A DNA stretch of 64,000 bases, taken from Delphinus delphis (taxonomy: Eukaryota; Chordata; Mammalia; Artiodactyla; Delphinidae). A model generated the notes under the pieces. The model was not told where the DNA came from and made no database searches. It saw only the letters and a program-made list of their open reading frames with translations. Below are positions 56,405 through 64,000 of this stretch, piece after piece (within the stretch, counting starts at the first letter, position 1; each line of letters starts with the position of its first letter). A program made the translations under genes and the position numbers. The stretch spans positions 72,008,466-72,072,465 of the forward strand of contig NC_082695.1 of NCBI RefSeq assembly GCF_949987515.2, in the 5' to 3' direction.

Positions 56405-57485
56405 ACTTGCTTTATTCCCAGCTTTATTGAGGTACAATTTACAAATAAAAATTACATATATTTAGGTTTTACAACACAATTTCTTAAAGGTGTACAATGT
56501 GGTGATTTAATATATGCATGCATTGTGAAATGATTACCATAGTCAAATTCATTAACACATCCATTACTTCACCTCTTGTGTACATGTGTATGTGAGTGTG
56601 TGGTGAGAACACTTCATATCTACCCTTTAGCAACTTACAATGCAATATTATTAACTATAATAATCATGCTGTACGTTAGATCCCCAGAACTTATTCATCT
56701 TATAACTGGAAGTTTGGACCCTTTGACCAACATCTCCCCATTTCCCCATCTCCCCTCAGCCCCTGGTAACCAGCATTCTACTCTCTGCTTCTATGAGTTT
56801 GACTTTTTCATATTTCCACACAGAAGTGAGATGATACAATATTTGGCTTTCTGTGACGGCTTGTTTTAGTTAGCATAATGTCCTCCAGGTTCATCTATAT
56901 TCTACAAATGGCAGACTTTCCATCTTTTTATGGTTCAAATAATATTCCAGGGTGTATATACGCCACATTTTCTTTATCCATTCATCCATTGACAGACACT
57001 TTTGTTGTTTCCATATCTTGGCTACTGTGAATAACGCTGCAATGAACATGGGAATGCAGGAAACTCTTCAAGCCACTGATTTAATTTCCTCTGGGTATTT
57101 ACCCAGAAGTAGGATAGTTGGATCATATGGTAGTTCTATTTTAAATTTTTAGAACCTCTATACTGTTTTCACAGTGAGTGCACCAATTTACATTCCCACC
57201 AACAGTGCACGAAGGTTCCCTTTTCTCCACACCCTCTCCATTTGTTCTCTCGTTTTCTTTTTTGAGAAGAGCTAGTCTAACAGTGTGCGGTGATGTCTCA
57301 TTGTGGTTCTGATTTGTACTTCTTTGATGATGAGTGATGAGCACCTTTTCGTTAACCTGTTGGCTATTTATACGTCCTCTTTGGAGAAATGCCTGTTGAA
57401 GTCCGTTGCCCATATTTTAATCAGGTTATTTGGTTTTTTGCTATTGAGTTGTAGATGTTTCATCAGGAATTTTCTGTACAGTGTG
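56405..57485 (-). mobile_element. Old L1 3' end and ORF2 C-terminal region, antisense
   Basis: Starts with reverse-strand 3' UTR ('ccagctttattgaggtacaa', 'tttacaacacaatttcttaa') and continues into reverse ORF2 ('tttctttatccattcatcca', 'cattcccaccaacagtgcac'). Reading frames are destroyed. It is more diverged than the 12.6-kb L1. Confidence 0.85.
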
Positions 57486-57494
57486 GGGTGACAG

Positions 57495-57635
57495 GGAAAA
57501 GAATGAAGATAAAACAAGACTGACCAAATGGGATAATTGTTGAAGCTGGGTGACAGCTACAGGGGAACTTGTTTCACTATTCTCTCTATTTTTGCATATG
57601 TTTGAGAATGTCTGTAATAAAATGTTAAAATGAAA
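57495..57635 (+). mobile_element. Old L1 3' end fragment, sense
   Basis: 'gttgaagctgggtgacagct', 'cactattctctctatttttg' and 'ctgtaataaaatgttaaaa' are the 3' end of an L1MB/MC/ME-type element, ending in an A-rich tail next to another L1. Confidence 0.65.
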
Positions 57636-59105
57636 ACACAGTGGACCCCATAAATATAGTTAACTGATCTTTGACAAAGGAGCAAAGGCAATACAATTAA
57701 ATGAAAATTGTGTCTTCAACAAATGGTGCTGGATCAACTGGGTAGCCACATGAAAAAAAGTTAATCTAGACACAGACCTTATACCCGCTACAAAAATTAA
57801 CTCAAAATGGATCAGAGACTAAAATGGAAAATGCAAAAGTATAAAATTCCTGGAAGATAATATAGGAGAAAACCTAGAGAACCTTGGCTATGATGATGCT
57901 TTTTTAGATAGAACGTCAAAGACATGATCCATGAAAGAAATAATTGATAAGCTGGACTTCATTAAAATTAAAAATTTCTGCACTGTGAAAGACAATATCA
58001 AGAGAATTAGAAGACAAGCCATAGACTGGGAAAAAATATTTGCAAAAGACATACCTGATAAAGGACGGTTATCCAAAATATACTAAGAACTCTGATAATT
58101 CTACAAGAAAATCTGATTTTAAAAGTGAGCCAAAGACCTTCACAGACACCGCACCAAAGAAGATATACAGATGACAAATAAGCATATGAAAAGATGCTCC
58201 ACATCCTATGCCATCAGGTAAACGCAAATTAAAACAACAACGAGATACCACTACACACCTATTAGAATGGCCAAAATCCGGAACACTAATAACACCAAAT
58301 ACTGGTGAGAATGTGGAGCAATAGGAACTCTCATACATTATTGGCCAGGAATGCAACATGGTACAGCCACTTTGGAAGACTGTCACTTTGTTATAAAACT
58401 AAACATACTCTTACCATATGATCCAGGAATCATTCCCCTTGGTATTTGCCCAAAGGAGTTGAAAACTTATGTCCACAAATATGTTTATAGCAGCTTTAAT
58501 TATAACTGCCAAAACGTGGAAGCAACCAAGACGTCCTTCAGTAAGTCAATGGATAAACAGTGGTACAGACAGACAATGGAATATTATTCAGCACTAAAAA
58601 GAAACAAACTATCAAGCCCTGAAAAAACACAGAGGAAACTTAAATGCATATTACTAAGTGAAAGAAGCCAACCTGAAAAGGCTGCATGCTTTATGATTCT
58701 AACTATATGACATTCTGAAAAGGGCAAAACAATGAAGACAGTAAGAAAGATCAGTGGCTGTCAGGGGTGAGTAGAAAGGGAGAGATGAATAGGCAGAGCA
58801 TGGAGGACTTTTAGGGCAGTGAAAATACTCTATATAATACGATAATGATGGATACGTGCCATCACATACTTATCCAAACCCATAGAATGTACAACACCAA
58901 GAGCGAACCCTAAGGTAAACTATAGGTTTGGACTATTATGATGCTAACAACTGTACCGATCTGGTGAGTGATGTTGGTAATGGGGGAGGCTGTGTGTGTG
59001 ATGGGGCAGGGGGTATATGGGAAATCTCTACCTCCCTCTCAATTTTGTTGTAAATCTAAAACTGCTCAAAAAAAAAAAAAAAAGAAAAAGAAAAAGAAAA
59101 ATACC
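57636..59105 (+). mobile_element. Old L1 (L1MA-like), late ORF2 to 3' end, sense
   Basis: Enters L1 in ORF2 ('actgatctttgacaaaggag', 'ggtgctggatcaactgggta'), continues to 'ggacttcattaaaatt', and reaches the same 3' UTR as the element at 27.8-28.4 kb ('gatcagtggctgtcaggg', 'acttttagggcagtgaaaa'). It ends at 'gtaaatctaaaactgctc' plus an A-rich tail. About 1.4 kb, with 5' truncation. Confidence 0.88.
58351..58710 (+). pseudogene. L1 ORF2 C-terminal fragment (decayed)
   Basis: The longest open piece of the old L1 here, about 119 codons. It carries 'LPYDPGIIPLGICPKELK' and later 'QWYRQTMEYYSALKRNK', the usual L1 C-terminal words with changes. The upstream reverse transcriptase region is either missing or closed by stops. 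The starting ATG is internal. No function is expected. Confidence 0.82.
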
Positions 59106-60545
59106 ACACACAATGGAGAGGCAGCTGCTTTGGCTGGGACAAAACCTCCCACGACCTTACTCTTCACAGATGGGCATGGTCACCTGTTCCTTGTCCCAGT
59201 GGCCCCAGTCTGACCACATCCCCTGTGTCCTTACCGTCGGGTGAGCATACTTCGACAGTGAAACCGGTGGTTATAGGGACCAAGAATTCATATCTTTGAA
59301 GGAGCCCTACAGATAAAACGTGGAAACCAGGAGAGTCCATTCCTTGGGTTGCAGTGCACCTGCTAAGCAGCCTGCCCTCTCCCCGCTCTGATCCGAGGGC
59401 TGCCAATGAATTGCTTTGCCCACCCTCAGGCATGCAAGAGGAAGAGATTTCCACTGCCTTAAAAGGCCCCTGTGTCCCGGGGCTCCTTTGCTCTGCCATT
59501 TCCAGAAAAGCCTATTTGTGGGAGAAAGCGGGCTGGTTGCAGCCCCATCAGGGTCTGAGCCTAGTGCTTGAAGGATCCATCCCTGAATGTCTGCGAGATC
59601 TCTGTCCCTTTCCAATTGTTTACATGCAGGTCCTAGATGTTCCATCACTCTCCCAAAACATCTCCGGAAAGTCACCAGAGGTTCCTTTCTTCTCTCTCCC
59701 TCCTTCGATGAGTCCACTCAGCACCCCCATTTTGGAGCTTGGGAGGGTGGGGTGTGCGCGGGGGACGAGGGGACTGCTCACCGTCGTGGAAAAGCAACAC
59801 GGCCCCCATTGGACTGTGGGGAAGGTCCCGGATTAGAGGTCAGGAGCCCTGGGCTTCCCTCTTCTGTTATCTTGTCTGGGTCATAGAGGACAATGCCTTT
59901 TATCTTTTTTCAGTCCAACTGTTCTCCTTTAGAGGACTGGATTGAAAGGCGAGTCTAGCTCCAAAAGTCAAATATTTCCTTTTTTTTTAAAAGAACAACA
60001 TGCACATTTCCATTTTAGAGAGAGTCCCACAAGCCCATACGGATCCTATCTCTCTGTGCCGCACCCCAGTGATGGTGGGAACGGGCTCCGTGCCTCCTGA
60101 TGGTGCCAACTGGGCACTCACACAGGATCCTGCTCCGCTGCCCTGAGCGCTCACCATGCAGTCCTCCGGGAGGAGAGCTGAGTGGTACCCAGGTCAAAAC
60201 TATCCCTTGTGCCTGTGATGGGAGGGGACGTGGTTTTGTCAGATCTGCCTGGGTCTGCATTCTAGAATCTTCTGAGCAATCCTGGGGGTGTCAGCACAAT
60301 CAGCAAGGTTCTGTTAGCCTGTACCTTTCTGATCGGCTAGATTTCTTGCCGTTTGGTAGCTTTTCCCAGCTGTCTATAATTCTGGTCTCTCAGGTCACAC
60401 CAGCCCCATCTGGAGGAGCACATGGGATAGAATGCCGTCGAATGTTGTCTGGTTGGAGTCCTTCCTAAGTAGCTGCTGGCACTCTGCCCCAGGTCCCTCT
60501 GACCTTGGGTGTGGTGTCCCCCAGGTATACAGCACCCAGAGCCAG
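59106..60545. other. No gene seen; single-copy DNA
   Basis: Overlapping frames of 99-160 codons (59.16-59.89 kb) exist on both strands, none with a domain. No repeat recognised. Confidence 0.5.
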
Positions 60546-60795
60546 TTCAGCGTGGCAGTTAAGAGGAAGGTTCAGGACCCTCCGGAGTCAGATGCCCGAG
60601 GCCCACTCCCAGCCCAGCCATGGACCAGTTCTATATGCTAGGGCCAGTTATTTAACTTCTGTGGGCTTTAGTTTCCCCATTTGTGAAGCGGGGATAATGA
60701 GACTCCCTACCTTAAAATATTTTTGGTGAGAGTTAAACGAGTCAAGCTCTCAGAAAAGCACCTGACACAAAAAAGGGCTCAATAACCATCAGTTA
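60546..60795 (+). repeat. MIR SINE
   Basis: 'gtggcagttaagaggaaggt', 'ggccagttatttaacttctg', 'gtttccccatttgtgaag' and 'gggctcaataaccatc' follow MIR in order. Confidence 0.82.
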
Positions 60796-61261
60796 TGTTA
60801 TGATTATTCCACTTGCTGCCGCCCGTCACCACGTGATTTCCAGAGAGCCAGCTCTGGCAGGTGGGAGTGGGTGTGGAGTCACTGTGTAGTGGGAGCTGGG
60901 GAGAGACGAGAGTATCAGTTATTTTATCGTCTCACAAGTGGGGGTCTATGCAGTTCCCTGGGAAGCAGCTCAGACCTTATTTACGTCTTTGGGGCTCACC
61001 CTGCAGCTCTTCTGGGCCAGGAGTCTTGGGGCTGAGTGACGGGAAGGTCAGCTCTTCCTGGACCTCAGGTCCCACACCGAGCAGCGGCCACCAGACTTTC
61101 CCTTAGAGAGAAACCTGGGAGACAAACCTGTTTCACCTGGGAGGTGAGTTAGCTCCCTTGGACACCTTATTTCTTGAGTGCCTACTATGTGCTCCCACTT
61201 GACCAGGTGCTGCGGACCCCAGACTGCATAAGACAGAGGCTCAAATCTTTTCAACCTCAAG
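60796..61261. other. No gene seen; L2-like piece near 61160
   Basis: 'tttcttgagtgcctactatg' at about 61169-61189 is L2-like. The rest is single-copy. Confidence 0.5.
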
Positions 61262-61596
61262 CCTCCTTCTCAACCTCCCCCTGAATGAGCTCCACCCCAG
61301 GTCCACGCCCAGTGCCCTCTTGTCTCAGACCCTTCACCTTGCTGACCCCTTAGCTTGTGTGTATATCTTGGGGAATGATATACACACATGACTCTCCCTG
61401 GCTTCCTGCAGGTCTGTGCTCAAATGACACCTTCTCAGGGAAGCCTTCTCTGATTTCACTGTTTAAATCAACCCACCACTCGCTATGCCTTTCCCCTGCC
61501 TTTTGGTCTTCAATGAGCCTATTACTACCTGACATTATCTTACATACTCATGTAATTTGTTTTGGGCCCGTCTCTCCCAGACTTGGATATATATCA
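61262..61596 (+). mobile_element. L2 3' region, sense
   Basis: 'gctcaaatgacaccttctca', 'gggaagccttctctgatttc' and 'tattactacctgacattatc' are typical L2 3' sequence. Confidence 0.75.
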
Positions 61597-61700
61597 GGTG
61601 TTCTTAAGCTTTTTCTTTGTGCCCCATGACCCCATGAGCAATCTGGTGAAGACTACAGATCCCATTTCAGAATAAAGTGTTATAAATGCAGACGATCCAA

Positions 61701-61778
61701 TACAGCGGGTCCTCTGTATCTGCTGGATTGATCGAATCCACAGATGGGAAAACCCGCAGATACTGAGGGCTGTCTGTA
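61701..61778. mobile_element. Tigger-like MITE remnant nested in the hAT relic
   Basis: Only 78 bases. Its ends are inverted copies (left 'tacagcgggtcctctgtatc', right 'gatactgagggctgtctgta') with TA at each border, as for pogo/Tigger elements. The core has been deleted. Confidence 0.65.
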
Positions 61779-61967
61779 CGTAGTTTTACAAAGGCAACCA
61801 ACCATATTGAAATATGGTTATCGAAATAAAGAAGAACCCACAAGTTTATGACACTGGGATATATGCGCTTCTTTAATAACACATAAAATAATACTTTAAT
61901 GATCTAAGGTGGTTTGCCAAATCCCGAGTTTTGAAGTAATGCTAATTCTACTAAATATTCCCAGGTA

Positions 61968-62137
61968 TCTGCAAGAGCTCATAGCGTGATATGAAACATT
62001 TATTGCTTCTGGTGACAAGCCACAGGTACTGCTAATACTGTGGTTTGTTGATCTGCAATAACTGTAGTGTGATATATATGAAAATATTTATTGCTTTTGG
62101 TGATAAACTACAGGTACTGCTAATACTGTGGTTTGTG
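61968..62137 (+). repeat. Two-copy tandem duplication, unit about 82-86 bases
   Basis: Both copies contain 'ggtactgctaatactgtggt' and a preceding tttattgctt block (61968-62049 and 62050-62137). They differ at scattered sites. Confidence 0.85.
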
Positions 62138-62250
62138 GTCTATATTCATAATCGAAGGAATGCTAAAGTTTAGTTATTTTAGTGAAAATAAAGATACCTT
62201 TTTTTCCCCATCTGAGTTCACAGATTCCTTGAGTGCCTAACTTCTGCTCA

Positions 62251-62404
62251 AGCTCTTCAGGCCTACTAGGCCCAAATCCATGCCTGGCATATCACAGGCA
62301 CTCAGTAAATATTTCTTGAATAAATAAAAGCTTATGTTACAATCTAATAGTTAAAGGGTTAAAGTTTTTCCCTACTCTTTCACATCCATTTTAATAATAA
62401 AATG
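62251..62404. other. No gene seen; L2 tail
   Basis: 'catgcctggcatatcacagg' and 'cactcagtaaatatttcttg' are L2 terminal sequence, followed by an A/T-rich stretch. Confidence 0.6.
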
Positions 62405-62625
62405 ACAGCAATAGGTAGTGTTCAATGATCATTTGCTACGTGCCAGGCATTGTTTTATAACTATTATGTCATTTATTCCTTCCAACAACTCTGAGGAAGG
62501 TACTATTAATACTCCCTTTCTGCGGTTATGGAAACTGAGCCAGACAGAGTTTAAGCAGTCTGTTCAAGGCCACACAATTGGTGTTCTAACAGCTGTGAGT
62601 CCAGAGCCTGTGTTCTTAGACTCTG
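62405..62625 (-). repeat. MIR SINE, antisense
   Basis: 'catttgctacgtgccaggca', 'ccttccaacaactctgagga', 'ggttatggaaactgagccag' and 'ttcaaggccacacaattggt' are reverse MIR. Confidence 0.85.
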
Positions 62626-62807
62626 AAGGTAAGCTTCCTCAGATGTCTCGGCCTTGGGAACTGGCCCTCAGTTCCAAAGGTCCAGCCCTGGTCTCCTCCT
62701 CTGGCTAAGGCTCAGACCAGCTCTCTCTCACCCTCATCTTCTGAGGTGCCACCTGAAGGGTCTCAGCCACACCCCAGCCTCACACAACCACCTCAGAGCT
62801 AATGACC

Positions 62808-63197
62808 ACCATCAGAACGGCTGTCATTAAAAAGTCTACAAGTAACAAATGCTGGAGAGGGTGTGGAGAAAAGGGAGCCCTCCTATTCTGTTGGTGGGAA
62901 CGTAAGTTGGTGCAGCCACTGTGGAAAACAGTATGGAGGTTCCTCAGAAAACTAAAGCTAGAATTACCATATGATCCAGCAATCCTACTCCTGGCCATAT
63001 ATCCGGACAAAACTATAATTCAAAAAGATACATACGGCCCTATGTTCATAGCAGCACTATTCACAATAGCCAAGACATGGAAACAACCTAAATGTCCATT
63101 GACAGATGAATGGATAAAGAACATGTGGTATATATATTCAATGGAATATTACTCAGCCATAAAAAAGAACAAAGTAATGCCATCTGCAGCAACATGA
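62808..63197 (+). pseudogene. L1 ORF2 C-terminal fragment (still open)
   Basis: About 130 codons of the ORF2 C terminus remain open in one frame, with the Cys-rich '[16 protein letters not shown]', then '[17 protein letters not shown]' and 'TWKQPKCPLTDEWIKNMW'. Compared with the fragment at 13.25-13.47 kb, His in 'LLHCWW' is Phe here. The endonuclease and reverse transcriptase are absent through truncation, so no enzyme could be made. The apparent ATG start lies in the target duplication and is coincidental. Confidence 0.9.
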
Positions 63198-63644
63198 TGC
63201 AACTAGAGATTATCATACTAAGTGAAGTCAGTCAGAAAGAGAAAGACAAATATCATATGCTATCACTTACATGTGAAATCTAAAATATGACACCTTATCT
63301 ACAAAACAGAAACAAACTCACGGACACAGAGAACAAACTTGTGGTTGCCAAGGGGGAGGGGGTTGGGGGAGGGATGGAGTGGGAGGCTGGAGTTAGCAGA
63401 TGGAAGCTATAATATATAGAATGGAGAAACAACAAGGTCCTACTGTCTAAGCACAGGGAACTACAGTCAATATATTGTAATAACTTATAACGGAAAAGAG
63501 TATGAAAAATAATATACATACATAACATTCACAGCGGCTTGTATTGGTTTGTTATATATGTACGTAGAGCTGAATCACCTTGCTGTACAACAGAAACTAG
63601 CACAACATTGTAAATCAACTATACTTCAAGTTAAAAGAATAAAA
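62808..63644 (+). mobile_element. 5'-truncated L1, sense
   Basis: Late ORF2 through the 3' UTR to 'ctatacttcaagttaaaag'. An 11-bp duplication with one mismatch (agctaa[t/c]gacc) lies at 62797-62807 and 63645-63655. A preserved C-terminal frame suggests it is younger than the L1s at 56-59 kb. Confidence 0.92.
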
Positions 63645-63655
63645 AGCTAACGACC

Positions 63656-64000
63656 CCCGGGTCGGTATCTCCAGAACAGACTTTTCTTCTACTCTCCAAA
63701 TATCAATGTCCACCTGCCCCCTGGACATCTTCCCCTGATGTTCTTCAAGCCCTGCTGTGCCAATGTAAGGGTCATCTTCTCTGTGAGGACTTTTCTGACC
63801 TTTCCCGGACAGATCTGCCCACCTGGTATCTCCACTGTTCTCTGTACACAACTTATCACAAGCCCAGTGATATGGTGCTACCCAATTTGCTTACATGCCT
63901 GCCTCTCCTTACCATTCCGGCAGCTCCTTGGAGACAGGGACTGTTTCTAGTGTGTCTCTAAGTCCCTAGGACGCTGAGCAATGTCTGACACAGTAGGTGC
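63656..64000 (+). mobile_element. L2 3' region, sense, cut by the window end
   Basis: 'gaggacttttctgacctttc', 'ctgtacacaacttatcacaa', 'cagctccttggagacaggga' and 'tgtctgacacagtaggtgc' are the L2 3' end pattern. The L1 at 62.8-63.6 kb lies directly upstream. Confidence 0.75.

Larger units (their letters stand above)
61597..62250. mobile_element. Ancient hAT-like DNA transposon relic
   Basis: The left end 'ggtgttcttaagcttttt' resembles the 'ggttcttaacct' terminus of a common mammalian hAT-type element. The interior words 'catattgaaatatggttatc' and 'ggtactgctaatactgtggt' also recur widely in mammals. The right terminus is not clear. A second element is nested at 61701-61778, and part of the interior is duplicated. 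Confidence 0.5.

Noticed and set aside
1..64000. tRNA, snRNA, Y RNA or 7SK genes
   Set aside because: The only tRNA-like sequences I found are SINE heads (CHR and MIR). I saw none of the hallmark words of the other families. A covariance-model scan would be decisive.

Overview
The window is non-coding mammalian DNA, almost certainly from a whale or dolphin. The main evidence is eight tRNA-derived SINEs of the CHR family: six short CHR-2-like copies and two long CHR-1-like copies. Most are flanked by clear target-site duplications. They lie among artiodactyl-type L1 elements, and I saw no BovB or ruminant-specific SINE. The species assignment is inference from repeat content. I found no convincing protein-coding exon, tRNA, rRNA or other structured RNA gene, and no bacterial-type feature such as an operon or CRISPR array. 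Nearly all open frames are chance frames in GC-rich DNA, SINE-derived frames or decayed L1 ORF2.

Layout: 1-9 kb is mostly single-copy sequence with old MIR/L2 pieces, one long-type SINE and purine-rich tracts. 9-12 kb is AT-rich and nearly featureless. 12.6-15.8 kb is a 5'-truncated antisense L1 with a 14-bp target duplication and a CHR-2 SINE nested inside its ORF2. 17.7-18.0 kb is an antisense solo LTR of betaretrovirus-like (ERVK/IAP-like) type with a perfect 6-bp duplication. 20-30 kb holds further L1 3' ends, a hAT-type element with an L1 inserted at its edge, microsatellites and an L1/L2 mosaic. 30-41 kb is mainly single-copy with two SINEs. 41-47 kb is GC-rich, with an MLT1-type LTR, a strong G-quadruplex run and a short block carrying an exact AGGTCA-N5-AGGTCA direct repeat beside a homeodomain-type site. 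47.7-49.1 kb is an old L2 with a MIR nested in it. 49.7 kb holds a palindromic DNA-transposon relic. 51-54 kb has two SINEs and a CpG-dense patch. 56-59 kb is a head-to-head cluster of old L1s. 61-64 kb is L2, a hAT-like relic with a nested Tigger-like element, MIR, a truncated L1 and L2 again.

No genes work together here. The window reads as an intergenic or intronic stretch whose history is layered retrotransposition. I did not find a new biological system. The items most worth checking are the solo LTR, the DR5 element, the L1/L2 mosaic and the CpG-dense patch. Repeat family names come from remembered consensus features and were not searched against a database.
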